Assembly: GCF_002013915.1 (NCBI RefSeq)
Contig: NZ_MBTF01000001.1
Coordinates: 124,001 to 188,000 of the forward strand
Direction of reading: 5' to 3'
Length of the DNA stretch: 64,000 nucleotides
From: Mucilaginibacter pedocola
Lineage (GTDB): Bacteria; Bacteroidota; Bacteroidia; Sphingobacteriales; Sphingobacteriaceae
This document shows, one piece after another, positions 28,661 to 36,683 of the stretch (position 1 is the first letter of the stretch; each line of letters begins with the position of its first letter). The position numbers and the translations under genes are program-made. A model generated the notes under the pieces. That model saw only the letters and a program-made list of their open reading frames with translations, made no database searches and was not told where the DNA came from.

Positions 28661-28857
28661 ATAGTTTATTAATTATTACAAAAAAATAAACCGGTAAACG
28701 TGGGGGCTGCTTACAGGTGGGGAACACAATAAAATGAGCTCGTTAGCAATTTGACGTGATATGGCGCAGGCCTGCGTAACCACCTATCCCTGGGGGAGGA
28801 TGCTGTAAATTACAATAGCACGCAAAAAACTAATGAATTGAATTTCAGGAACTGAAA
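28661..28857 (-). other. Long untranslated leader of the giant surface-protein gene
   Basis: If transcription starts just after the promoter at 28865-28895, the mRNA has a leader of about 200 nt. Its RNA can fold: AGGTGG pairs with CCACCT across an internal 12-bp palindrome, CGCAGGCCTGCG (28765-28776). C-rich and G-rich stretches flank this. I do not recognise it as a known riboswitch. Confidence 0.4.
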
Positions 28858-28866
28858 AACGTTTCA
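28843..28866. promoter_or_regulatory. Operator-like inverted repeats at the surface-protein promoter
   Basis: TTTCAGGAACTGAAA (28843-28857) is a perfect palindrome with a 3-bp centre. It overlaps TGAAAAACGTTTCA (28853-28866), which has 5-bp arms. Both lie at or just after the predicted -7 element, where a regulator could act. Confidence 0.4.
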
Positions 28867-28895
28867 AATATATTATTTAGCAATGCCAGTTGCAA
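28865..28895 (-). promoter_or_regulatory. Promoter of the giant surface-protein gene
   Basis: On the minus strand TTG (28895-28893) is followed after exactly 20 nt by TATATTTG (28872-28865). This is a full match to the Bacteroidota consensus TTG-N19-23-TAnnTTTG. Confidence 0.7.
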
Positions 28896-29148
28896 TAATT
28901 ATGATATTAAATTAATAATATTATAAATTTAACTACTTGTATTCTAAAAGGTTGTAAATTTTATTGATGGGTTTATTATTTAAACCAAATGTTAAAATAT
29001 TGAAGTTATTCCTTGGTTTTGTAACCAAAAGCTAAATCGGTTTTATGCGATGACCTTAAGTATGGTTTTGATTTTGCGGGCGGGTGGGGAAAGTAGCGCG
29101 GGGTTTCTTCTGCCGGGGTAGTTGATGGCGCTATTTTGCAGACATGTT
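28896..29148. other. AT-rich intergenic spacer
   Basis: This is the upstream half of the 488-bp space between the surface-protein gene and the TfoX-like gene. It is strongly AT-rich up to about 29040. I find no open frame, hairpin terminator or RNA gene in it. Confidence 0.5.
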
Positions 29149-29490
29149 TTAAGCTTTTTTCTTCTTGCTGGCCTTTGCCACTTTGTTATATTCCAGCGCT
29201 TTATTTATCCAGTTATCAAATTCTCGTTTGTCGTTTAGTGCGTCTTCGTGTACAAAAACGTAGCCTTTGGCAATTCGTTTTTGTTGCTGCATAGGGCGTA
29301 CGCCATCCATCTCCAGAGCCTCTTCAAAATCATCAGGGTTAATGCGGAACAGGGCCTCCTCTTTGTTTACGCAAATGCAAAGCTTATCATCAACCATAAA
29401 GCATATACCGCCAAACATTCGCTTTTCATAAATCGGCGATACATCCATCAACGCTTCGCGGATACGGTTCAAAAGGGCTTCGTTAACCAT
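29149..29490 (-). CDS. TfoX/Sxy N-terminal domain protein
   Basis: The 113-residue product consists almost entirely of a TfoX_N domain: the family pattern VSPIYEKRMFGGICFMVDDKLCICV at about 18-42, then LFRINPDDFEEAL, and a Lys-rich tail. In Gammaproteobacteria the two-domain TfoX/Sxy protein controls competence. Stand-alone TfoX_N proteins of this size are common in many bacteria and are not shown to do so. The gene stands alone on the minus strand. Its upstream side abuts the heptamer repeat array at 29503-29625. Confidence 0.85.
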   Translation of the reverse strand: MVNEALLNRIREALMDVSPIYEKRMFGGICFMVDDKLCICVNKEEALFRINPDDFEEALEMDGVRPMQQQKRIAKGYVFVHEDALNDKREFDNWINKALEYNKVAKASKKKKA

Positions 29491-29502
29491 ATGGGAATGA
29501 AA

Positions 29503-29625
29503 TTCTAAATACTAAAACCTAAATTCTAAAAAGAGGTTGCCCTCTAAGCTCTAAGCTCTAAGCTCTAAGCTCTAAGCTCTAAGCTCTAAGCTCTAAGCTC
29601 TAAGCTCTAAGCTCTAACCTCTAAC
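29503..29625. repeat. Heptanucleotide tandem repeat (CTCTAAG)10 with degenerate flank
   Basis: Ten perfect copies of CTCTAAG run from 29542 to 29611, followed by two CTCTAAC copies to 29625. On the other side four degenerate heptamers ending in CTAAA occupy 29503-29530. The array ends one base before the GH92 stop codon (29627-29629). Confidence 0.95.
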
Positions 29626-29626
29626 C

Positions 29627-32600
29627 TCATTCAACCGTTATTTCATCAGCAAAAATATACGATGGGCTGCCCTTGCTTTCGTGCCAGTCGGGCAGGGGGC
29701 CATATTGTTTGGCTATTACTTTTATGTAGCGGGCTTTTAAGTTTAGGGTTGCTGTAAATTCCTGGGTTTGGGGTTCAAGGTTCTTTATATCCACTTTGGT
29801 ATTTACCGTGGCGGCTAATTTGTAGTTTTTGCCATCGTCGGATGTATAGTATTGCACCACCTTCGGGAATACTATCCACGAGCGGGTATCCTGCAAAGTG
29901 CCGAGGCTTAGCTTTTTCACCGGTTTTACTGCTCCCATGTCTATTACCGCTTCAAGGTCTTTCCCCTGGTAGCCCTGCCAATTGCCCAGGCGCCAGTTGG
30001 CTGTGCCGTGTATGCCGTTTATCAGGCTCTCATCGCCCTGTGCCGAATAGCTTGGTAAGTATTTGTTGGCAAGCGTTAGCTTAAGGTCGGCGCGTATTTT
30101 GGTGAAGGTGGCTTCGTCAACAAAGCTGCTTTTGCCATCCCTTGCGGCTATAGCTTTCACGGTTGTGTTCACCAATATGGGTATAGGTTTATCGTATTGA
30201 GCCGATTCGGTTGTAGGCGTGGTGCCATCCAGTGTATAATATATTTTAGCAAGGCTATCTATACATTGTATTTTAATATCAATAGTGCTTTTAAACGTTT
30301 TGGTACCCGCTACAATGTATGGGTTGGGCACTATAAGCTCATCTTTAATGGCCGATGTGGGTTTCTCCAGCTCTTGCACAAAAAGTTTGTTGGCTATACG
30401 GCCGGTAAATACTTCAAAGGTGCCGCCTTTCTCGATGGTTTCGTAATTGATGTAAAGCTTGTTGTAAATCTTGCCGTCGAGGTTTAGCCCTTGTAAAAAA
30501 TTATTGTCGCGGCTTACGGCTGCGCCTGTGTTGCTGATGTTGAAACGCTTGCCATTCTCGAGGCTGATGATGATAGATTCGAATTGCGGTACACCCACCT
30601 GGAACTGCTGCTGCCCCGGTGCAATGTTGTATATACCCAGTGCACTCATCACATACCAGGCCGACATTTGCCCGCAATCTTCGTTGCCCGATAGCCCGTC
30701 GGGTTTGTCGCTGTATTGCTCGCGCAGTATTTTATTTACGTAGTACTGCGTTTTATCTGGTGCGTTGGTAAAGTTGTACAAGTAGGCAATGTGGTGGCTT
30801 GGCTCGTTACCGTGGGCATACTGGCCTATTAAGCCCGTAACATCCGCCTGTTCGCGGCCGCTTAGTTTGGCATCGGTGGTAAACAGCTCATCAAGCTTTA
30901 TTTCCAACTCTTTTCTGCCGCCCAATACTTTCATCAGACCTTCCACATCCTGCGGTACCAAAAAGGTATACTGCCATGCATTACCTTCGGTGTAATTGTT
31001 GTTTATTTCGGTAGGTTCGAATGGGCTATACCAACCACCGTTATCGCGCGCCTGCATAAAGCCGTTCTCGTTGTTATAAACGTTTTTCCAGTACTGGGCG
31101 CGCTTGATGTATTCGGCGTAGTCGGTTGGCTTGTTCAGCATTTTCGCCATTTGGGCAATACACCAATCATCGTACGCATAATCCAATGTCTTGGCTACCG
31201 ATTCGTGTTCTTTATCCGCATTTACAGCACCTGTTGCCCTGTAATTATCCAAACCGAACTGGTTACGGTTTACGGCTGCTTTCATGGCTGTAAAAGCAAG
31301 TTCGGCATCGAAGCCGCGTATGCCTTTGGCGTAAGCATCAACAATTACGGGAATGGCGTGGTTACCCACCATGCAGTATGTTTCGCTGGATGCCAGCGGC
31401 CAAATAGGCAGCAAGCCGCCCTGCTCATACATGGCTAAAAATGATTTGATGAAATCCAGCGTACGTTGCTTGTCAATTAACGACAGCAAAGGATTTTCTG
31501 CGCGGAAGGTATCCCATAGCGAGAACACCGAATAGTAAGTGAAGCCATTGGCTTGATGTATCTTTTGATCGAGCCCGCGGTACTGGCCATCAACATCGGT
31601 AAAAACGTTGGGTGCCAGCATACAATGGTATAGCGCCGTGTAAAATATCACTTGTTTGCGATGAGCGTAATCAGGAAACGGGTTTTTCTTGCTCGAAGAA
31701 TTGCTGTATGGCCCCATTTCCTGCATTTGTGGCCTTGGTGGCGCACCGCCCTCTACTTGTATCTTGTTTAGTTCGCTATTCCAGGCGGTTTTGGTGGCTT
31801 TGTAAATATCTTTAAAATCGAAATCGGGCACCTCTTCGTCCAGGTTTTTTAAAGCGCCCTCGGCACTTACTGCCGATATCCCCACTTTGCTTATCACATT
31901 GCCGGGGTTATCAAACTGCACGTACATCTTCACATTTTTGCCCTGCACTTTGCTTTGTCCATCCTGCAGTTTATCATCCAACGCAATGCCATAAGTTTTA
32001 AAAGGCTTGCTGAATTTGGCGTAGAAGTATACCGATTGGTCGTTAGCCCATGATTTGGAACGGCGGAATCCGCGTATCTCATGGTCGTTCACCACTTCTA
32101 TCCACGAATCTAATACTTCATCGCGGTGCTGCAGGTCGATGATGATATTGGCCTTATCTGTTGTTGGGTAATCGTATTTGTGCACGCCGGCGCGGGTGGT
32201 GGCGGTAAGTTCAACCTCGATGTTGTATTTGTTGAGCTTGGTTTTGTAGTATCCTGCCGTTGCCTCCTCATTTTTTTTACTGAAGCCCGAGCGGTATTCG
32301 GTGTTCTTCAGTTTAGGCTCGCCCGTGGTAGGCATAAACAATATGTCGCAATAATCGGGGATGCCAGTACCGCTTAAATGCGTATGCGAAAAACCATAAA
32401 CGGTAGTATCACTATAATGATAGCCGGATGAACCATCCCAACCCTCCAACCGGGTATCCGGACTAAGCTGTACCATACCAAAAGGTGCCACAGCGCCGGG
32501 ATAGGTATGCCCGTGCCCGCCGGTTCCAATAAATGGGTCTACGTATTGGGTAAGCTCTTTTTTCTTAAGCGGCTTTTCTTTTTTCTCCTTTTTTGGCTTC

Positions 32601-32689
32601 TCCTTAGGTTTTTCGGTTTCCTGCGCACGGGCAGCAACAGCAAAGTTTAAGGCAGCCAATAATAAAACACCGCGTAAAATCAATCTCAT
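29627..32689 (-). CDS. GH92 alpha-mannosidase
   Basis: The 1,020-residue secreted enzyme has a signal peptide to about residue 22 and a Lys/Glu-rich linker (about 25-46). The GH92 N-terminal domain opens with YVDPFIGTGGHGHTYPGAV and contains GFSHTHLSGTG. The catalytic alpha-toroid domain includes the family signature GNEDCGQMSAWYV near residue 675. The C-terminal 200 residues hold a chitobiase-type Ig-like segment (KIYYTLDGTTPTTES) and an F5/8C-like galactose-binding fold. GH92 enzymes are calcium-dependent exo-alpha-mannosidases acting on N-glycans or yeast mannan. The gene is solitary on the minus strand; the TetR gene beyond it is transcribed divergently. Confidence 0.95.
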   Translation of the reverse strand: MRLILRGVLLLAALNFAVAARAQETEKPKEKPKKEKKEKPLKKKELTQYVDPFIGTGGHGHTYPGAVAPFGMVQLSPDTRLEGWDGSSGYHYSDTTVYGFSHTHLSGTGIPDYCDILFMPTTGEPKLKNTEYRSGFSKKNEEATAGYYKTKLNKYNIEVELTATTRAGVHKYDYPTTDKANIIIDLQHRDEVLDSWIEVVNDHEIRGFRRSKSWANDQSVYFYAKFSKPFKTYGIALDDKLQDGQSKVQGKNVKMYVQFDNPGNVISKVGISAVSAEGALKNLDEEVPDFDFKDIYKATKTAWNSELNKIQVEGGAPPRPQMQEMGPYSNSSSKKNPFPDYAHRKQVIFYTALYHCMLAPNVFTDVDGQYRGLDQKIHQANGFTYYSVFSLWDTFRAENPLLSLIDKQRTLDFIKSFLAMYEQGGLLPIWPLASSETYCMVGNHAIPVIVDAYAKGIRGFDAELAFTAMKAAVNRNQFGLDNYRATGAVNADKEHESVAKTLDYAYDDWCIAQMAKMLNKPTDYAEYIKRAQYWKNVYNNENGFMQARDNGGWYSPFEPTEINNNYTEGNAWQYTFLVPQDVEGLMKVLGGRKELEIKLDELFTTDAKLSGREQADVTGLIGQYAHGNEPSHHIAYLYNFTNAPDKTQYYVNKILREQYSDKPDGLSGNEDCGQMSAWYVMSALGIYNIAPGQQQFQVGVPQFESIIISLENGKRFNISNTGAAVSRDNNFLQGLNLDGKIYNKLYINYETIEKGGTFEVFTGRIANKLFVQELEKPTSAIKDELIVPNPYIVAGTKTFKSTIDIKIQCIDSLAKIYYTLDGTTPTTESAQYDKPIPILVNTTVKAIAARDGKSSFVDEATFTKIRADLKLTLANKYLPSYSAQGDESLINGIHGTANWRLGNWQGYQGKDLEAVIDMGAVKPVKKLSLGTLQDTRSWIVFPKVVQYYTSDDGKNYKLAATVNTKVDIKNLEPQTQEFTATLNLKARYIKVIAKQYGPLPDWHESKGSPSYIFADEITVE

Positions 32690-32822
32690 CTAACAGATCC
32701 GTTATAGTTTGTGTGATAACGCAAAATAGTAAGAATTATTGGTTGGGGAAGACTAAGGGGGAGTAAGGTTGAAAAATGTCATGCTTTTGTAAGATATTGA
32801 ATAAAGGTACTTTGAATTAAAT

Positions 32823-32848
32823 ATTGTTTGACAAATTTGTCAAACAAT
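32823..32848. promoter_or_regulatory. Perfect 26-bp palindrome, TetR operator
   Basis: A perfect palindrome with the core TTGACAAATTTGTCAA ends one base before the tetR start codon at 32850. The same 16-bp core recurs at 33461-33476 before the downstream gene. Its position would block both transcription and ribosome access. Confidence 0.75.
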
Positions 32849-32849
32849 A

Positions 32850-33443
32850 ATGGCGATAAAAGATAGCAATACAGAACAATTGATAAAAGATACCGCAAAG
32901 CGAATATTTTTTGCAGAAGGGAAGCTACATGCTACTACCCAGGATATTGCCGATGCCGCCGGAGTTAGTCGCACATCTCTTCATTATTATTTTCGGTCGA
33001 GGGATCTGTTATTGAAACAAGTTTTTAACGACGCGCTCACCGGCTTAACAAAGCAATTGTATGCATTGATGGAAGCCGAAATGGATTTTAAAGAAAAGAT
33101 ACGACAGTTGATCGATCTGTTTTTAACAGAGACCATTGCATTCCCGTACCGAGAGATATTTTTGATAACGGAAATGCTTGACGGTGATGCTGATATATAT
33201 GTACAAAAAGAAAAAGGCGCAAGTAAAATGGCCGCGTTTTTAAAACAAATAGAAGCAGAGATGGAAATGGGTACCATTAGCAAAATGGATCCTACTCAAT
33301 TTATGATGAATATAATGGCCCTCAATTCTCATCCGCTAGTAATGAGGCCGCTACATAAACAAATGTTCAACCTAACCGATGCCGAATACATGAAAAAGAT
33401 GGACGAACGAAAAAAAATTATTTGTGACCTGATACTAAAATAA
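32850..33443 (+). CDS. TetR/AcrR-family transcriptional repressor
   Basis: The 197-residue protein has a standard N-terminal TetR helix-turn-helix (TTQDIADAAGVSRTSLHYYF, about 29-48) and an all-helical ligand-binding domain. A perfect palindrome directly before the start codon, with its core repeated before the next gene at 33530, points to autoregulation and control of that gene. Codon use and the GC content are lower than in neighbouring genes, which could reflect recent acquisition. The GH92 gene lies divergently and might share the control region, but no copy of the operator lies closer to it. Confidence 0.93.
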   Translation: MAIKDSNTEQLIKDTAKRIFFAEGKLHATTQDIADAAGVSRTSLHYYFRSRDLLLKQVFNDALTGLTKQLYALMEAEMDFKEKIRQLIDLFLTETIAFPYREIFLITEMLDGDADIYVQKEKGASKMAAFLKQIEAEMEMGTISKMDPTQFMMNIMALNSHPLVMRPLHKQMFNLTDAEYMKKMDERKKIICDLILK

Positions 33444-33460
33444 ATTTTTTTGTCCCGATA

Positions 33461-33476
33461 TTGACAAATTTGTCAA
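33461..33476 (+). promoter_or_regulatory. Second TetR operator
   Basis: TTGACAAATTTGTCAA is a perfect 16-bp palindrome identical to the core of the palindrome before tetR. It lies 54 bp upstream of the start of the NTF2-like gene. Confidence 0.7.
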
Positions 33477-33529
33477 ACTTAATTGTAAAATATAATTATC
33501 AATAATACAAACAACTAAAATTTAACAAC

Positions 33530-33970
33530 ATGAAAACAATTTTAACGATCGCTGCGATTCTATTTGCTTTCGCAGCTCATGCGCAAACTGCCGCCGAAAA
33601 AGAGATCCTCGACCTATCTAAGGCTAAATTTCGTTGGCAGATAGAGCGTAAGGTTGATTCGCTCGCGGATATGTTTGATGATAACCTGGTTTTTGTGCAT
33701 TCTAACGGAATGACAAGTGATAAACAGAAAACGCTTGACGGACTTAGGAACGGATTCCCTATCTACAATACTACGGATGTGAAAGAAGCCTCTGTTCGAT
33801 TTTTTGGAAAAACAGCCGTATTGATCGGTCAGGCATATTTTGAACTCACCATGAACAATGCAAGGTCATCTTACAACTTGGTGTATACTGAAGTCTATCA
33901 AAAAACAGGAAAGAAATGGAAACTGATCGTGAGGCAGGCGGCATCATTACCACCGTCGCCAACTAAATAG
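33530..33970 (+). CDS. Secreted DUF4440/NTF2-like protein
   Basis: The 146-residue product has a signal peptide (MKTILTIAAILFAFAAHAQT) and a single SnoaL/DUF4440 cone-shaped domain: AEKEILDLSKAKFRWQIERKVDSLADMFDDNLVFVHSNG, ending VYQKTGKKWKLIVRQAASLP. Members of this fold bind small hydrophobic ligands or act as isomerases or dehydratases; most DUF4440 proteins have no assigned function. It lies 86 nt after tetR with the shared operator between them, so it is the probable target of that repressor. A perfect 16-bp-arm hairpin follows the gene. Confidence 0.88.
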   Translation: MKTILTIAAILFAFAAHAQTAAEKEILDLSKAKFRWQIERKVDSLADMFDDNLVFVHSNGMTSDKQKTLDGLRNGFPIYNTTDVKEASVRFFGKTAVLIGQAYFELTMNNARSSYNLVYTEVYQKTGKKWKLIVRQAASLPPSPTK

Positions 33971-33986
33971 GGGCTTAAGCGAGGGC

Positions 33987-34019
33987 AGATTTGACAACTT
34001 TTTAAAAGTTGTCAAATCT
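33987..34019. repeat. Perfect inverted repeat with 16-bp arms downstream of the NTF2-like gene
   Basis: AGATTTGACAACTTTT and AAAAGTTGTCAAATCT are perfect complements around a single T. The outer parts share TTTGACAA/TTGTCAAA with the TetR operator, at wider spacing. It could be a terminator or a dispersed repeat; no long T tract follows. Confidence 0.7.
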
Positions 34020-34067
34020 ATGTAGGGGCACAAGCGCAGTAGTGAGCTTGCAAAGCGGCTAAACGCT

Positions 34068-34111
34068 GTGGCTACTTGTATGATGGGGTCCTGAACCAAG
34101 TTCAGGATGAC
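34068..34111 (+). repeat. 44-bp dispersed hairpin repeat, copy A
   Basis: GTGGCTACTTGTATGATGGG leads into the stem-loop TCCTGAACCAAGTTCAGGA (34089-34107) and ends in TGAC. Copy B lies inverted at 39625-39668 with a co-varied stem. Confidence 0.85.
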
Positions 34112-34116
34112 GGTAA

Positions 34117-34156
34117 AGCTTCATCTGCACATTTTAAATTTGCACATCTGCACATC
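34117..34156. repeat. TGCACATC array next to the omega-amidase stop codon
   Basis: AGCTTCATCTGCACAT begins the array and TGCACAT recurs at 34141 and 34149. The array ends 2 nt before the stop codon at 34159-34161. The same 16-mer opens a similar array at 56423. Confidence 0.7.
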
Positions 34157-34158
34157 GA

Positions 34159-34938
34159 TCAGTCGTCCAGCGTAAACCTGTCCGCATCTTTCAAAAACGG
34201 AAGCGCACGGCGTATTTTCTTAACCTCGTCATAAATGATGGAGAAGGTATACAGGTCCTCTTCGTCGCGTTTGTAGTATACCACGTCGCCGTTAGGGCTA
34301 ATGCAGGTAGAATCGCCGGAGTGGTATACCTCATTGCCATCGTGGCCTACGCGGTTAACGGCTATTACGTAGCTTTGGTTCTCTACTGCACGGGCAGGTA
34401 TAAGGGTGCGCCAGTGCAGGGCGCGGCGTTCGGGCCAGTTGGCTACTATCAGCAATACATCATAGGCTTCATCAACATTGCGCAACCAAACGGGGAAACG
34501 TAGGTCGTAGCATATCATGGGGCATATTTTCCAGCCGTTTAGTTCAACAATAAGCTTGTCGGTGCCGGCGGTGTAGGTGTTATGTTCTTTACCGAGGGCG
34601 AAGAGGTGGCGTTTGTCGTAATATTCGTGTGTACCATCGGGGCGCATCCATACCAGGCGGTTGTAGTATTTGCCGTCCTCTTTAATTATCAGGCTGCCGG
34701 TTACTACGCATTCGTACTTCTGTGCCGTATCGTGCATCCATTGCATGGTTTTGCCGCCCATTTCTTCGGCAAGGGTTTCGGCGTTCATGCTAAACCCGGT
34801 ATTGAACATTTCGGGCAGGATAATAAGGTTAGTTTTTTCGCGTATGTTGGATAATTTAAGCGAGATATTCTGTAGGTTTTTATCAATGTTCTCCCAAAAT
34901 AAATATCCCTGAAATACAGTAACTTTAAGATTATCCAT
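34159..34938 (-). CDS. Omega-amidase (YafV/NIT2-type nitrilase superfamily)
   Basis: The 259-residue carbon-nitrogen hydrolase has the Glu-Lys-Cys triad in place: Glu43 in LPEMF, Lys109 in YYDKRHLF and Cys143 in MICYDLRFP. The last motif, with CYDLRFP, is the form seen in omega-amidases, which hydrolyse alpha-ketoglutaramate and alpha-ketosuccinamate. It is cytosolic, with no signal peptide. The gene lies 56 nt after the methionine aminotransferase gene on the same strand. Aminotransferases that use glutamine make the ketoamide that omega-amidase removes, so the pair forms a coherent pathway (methionine salvage or glutamine transamination). Confidence 0.93.
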   Translation of the reverse strand: MDNLKVTVFQGYLFWENIDKNLQNISLKLSNIREKTNLIILPEMFNTGFSMNAETLAEEMGGKTMQWMHDTAQKYECVVTGSLIIKEDGKYYNRLVWMRPDGTHEYYDKRHLFALGKEHNTYTAGTDKLIVELNGWKICPMICYDLRFPVWLRNVDEAYDVLLIVANWPERRALHWRTLIPARAVENQSYVIAVNRVGHDGNEVYHSGDSTCISPNGDVVYYKRDEEDLYTFSIIYDEVKKIRRALPFLKDADRFTLDD

Positions 34939-34994
34939 AGTAGAATTTAGTGTTTTAAAGGCTGATAAATGTATACGTAAATGTTTACTAAAAG

Positions 34995-36140
34995 TTAAAC
35001 TTTCAACAATCTATCAACGGCTTTATCAATGGTTTCTTGCCTTTTGGCAAAACAAAAACGCAATACATGCTTATCGTTCCCTTTGCGGTAGAAGGCCGAA
35101 ACAGGTATAGATGCCACCCCGATCTCTTTGGTTAAACGTATGGCATAGTCGGCATCTTTCTCGTCGGTTATAGCATCGTAAGTAACTGATTGGAAGTATG
35201 ATCCGGCGCAGGGTAACAGCTTAAAACGGCTGCCTGCAAGCCCCTCCCTAAAGTAATCGCGTTTCTGTTGGAAAAACCCGGGCAGGCTCAGGTAGGTATT
35301 CTCGTCTTTAAGGTATTCGGCAATGGCAACCTGCATGGGCGTGTTTACGCTGAACACCAAAAACTGGTGTATCTTCCTAAACTCGGCCATCAAATAAGCA
35401 GGGGCAAGGCAGTAGCCCATTTTCCAGCCCGTAGCATGAAAAGTTTTGCCGAAGGAAGATACAATGAAGCTGCGTTGTTGCAGTTCGGGGTAGCGTGCCA
35501 TGCTTTGGTGCTCTTCGCCATCGTATATCAAATGCTCGTATACCTCGTCGCTCAGTATCAGTATATCCTGATGTTTTATCAGAGCGCTTAATTCATCAAT
35601 ATCCTCCTTGCTTAAAATGGTTGCGGTAGGGTTATGCGGCGAATTAAGAATGATCATTTTGGTTTTACCGTTAATAAGGCGTTTCACCATATCCCAGGCA
35701 ATGCGGTAATCGGGCGGGTCCAGCTCCAATGATTTTACAACGCCGCCCATCAATTTTATGGCAGGGGCATAGCAATCGTAGGCCGGCTCGAAGATGATCA
35801 CTTCGTCGTTAGGGTGTATCACAGCGCTTATAGCAGTGAAGATGGCTTGCGTAGCGCCGGCAGTAACGGTTATCTCGGTATCGGGGTTATAAACGGCACC
35901 GTATAGTTTTTCGGTTTTTATGGCTATCTGCTCGCGTAGGGCCATCAGCCCCGGCATAGGGGCGTATTGGTTATAGCCCTTTTGCATGGCCTTGCTAACC
36001 AAGGTAATTAACTCCGGCGAACTATCGTAATCAGGAAAGCCCTGCGACAGGTTAATAGCGCCAACTTCGGCTGCCAATGCCGACATTACCGTAAATATTG
36101 TGGTGCCGGTTTGAGGTAATTTTGATATAACAGGTATCAT
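34995..36140 (-). CDS. Methionine aminotransferase (PLP-dependent, class I/II; YbdL-like)
   Basis: The start is the ATG at 36140; the codon before it (36143) is GTG and would only add one residue. The 381-residue enzyme has the fold type I layout: INLSQGFPDYDSSPEL near 29-44, the substrate loop NSPHNPTA near 166-173, DEVYEHLIYD near 198-207, and the PLP Lys near 232 in SSFGKTFHATGWKMGY. GFPD followed by this loop is typical of the YbdL/KAT III group, which transaminates methionine and glutamine. An omega-amidase gene follows, and a small gene of unknown function lies upstream. Confidence 0.92.
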   Translation of the reverse strand: MIPVISKLPQTGTTIFTVMSALAAEVGAINLSQGFPDYDSSPELITLVSKAMQKGYNQYAPMPGLMALREQIAIKTEKLYGAVYNPDTEITVTAGATQAIFTAISAVIHPNDEVIIFEPAYDCYAPAIKLMGGVVKSLELDPPDYRIAWDMVKRLINGKTKMIILNSPHNPTATILSKEDIDELSALIKHQDILILSDEVYEHLIYDGEEHQSMARYPELQQRSFIVSSFGKTFHATGWKMGYCLAPAYLMAEFRKIHQFLVFSVNTPMQVAIAEYLKDENTYLSLPGFFQQKRDYFREGLAGSRFKLLPCAGSYFQSVTYDAITDEKDADYAIRLTKEIGVASIPVSAFYRKGNDKHVLRFCFAKRQETIDKAVDRLLKV

Positions 36141-36211
36141 CACTGGCTAAAATAGCCAAAAAACCTTCGGCATAACCAAAAATTTGTAAAAGCTTATTCG
36201 TTTGGGTTGTT

Positions 36212-36556
36212 TCAGGCCATCTGCATCTCGGGTATTTCACCCGTCACTATCTTACGCAATTCATCAAAAAATAGCTTATAGGGGGCATCTATCACGTTCA
36301 CCATATCAAGCGACGACAGGCTTACGTATACAGTATTGTTTTTAATGTAAACCGTGTAAAGGCCCTTTACGCGGTTGTTGTTGCGGTAAACAAATTCGGC
36401 AATACCCAGTTGATAATAACTACCCGGCGGATGGAAGATGATACTGGTATTGTTGATGTGATAAATTTTGCCCGATAGCTTTGAAAGGGCCGCGTTCGTC
36501 CTATCCGTAAGCCTGGGGTTGGCTTCGTTGACAAGCATTTTGTATAAAGTTGCCAT
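36212..36556 (-). CDS. Hypothetical protein
   Basis: I do not recognise this 114-residue protein. It has no signal peptide or membrane segment. The centre is beta-rich (YQLGIAEFVYRNNNRVKGLYTVYIKNNTVYVSL) with a helical C-terminus (APYKLFFDELRKIVTG). It starts with a clear ATG and lies 71 nt upstream of the methionine aminotransferase gene on the same strand, so it may be the first gene of that operon. Composition matches the neighbours, which supports it being a real gene. Confidence 0.7.
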   Translation of the reverse strand: MATLYKMLVNEANPRLTDRTNAALSKLSGKIYHINNTSIIFHPPGSYYQLGIAEFVYRNNNRVKGLYTVYIKNNTVYVSLSSLDMVNVIDAPYKLFFDELRKIVTGEIPEMQMA

Positions 36557-36683
36557 AATGAGAAGGGGTTAAGGGATACTGTCAAATATACAACTTTTGG
36601 GAATATTAAAACTCTTTTTTAACATTTTTTTTGTTTTACTTAATTATGCCAAAAAAACCACACAGTATATTTATTTTTGATAC

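Noticed and set aside
29542..29625. Possible CRISPR-like array
   Set aside because: The unit is 7 bp with no spacers; it is a simple tandem repeat. No CRISPR array or cas gene is visible in the window.
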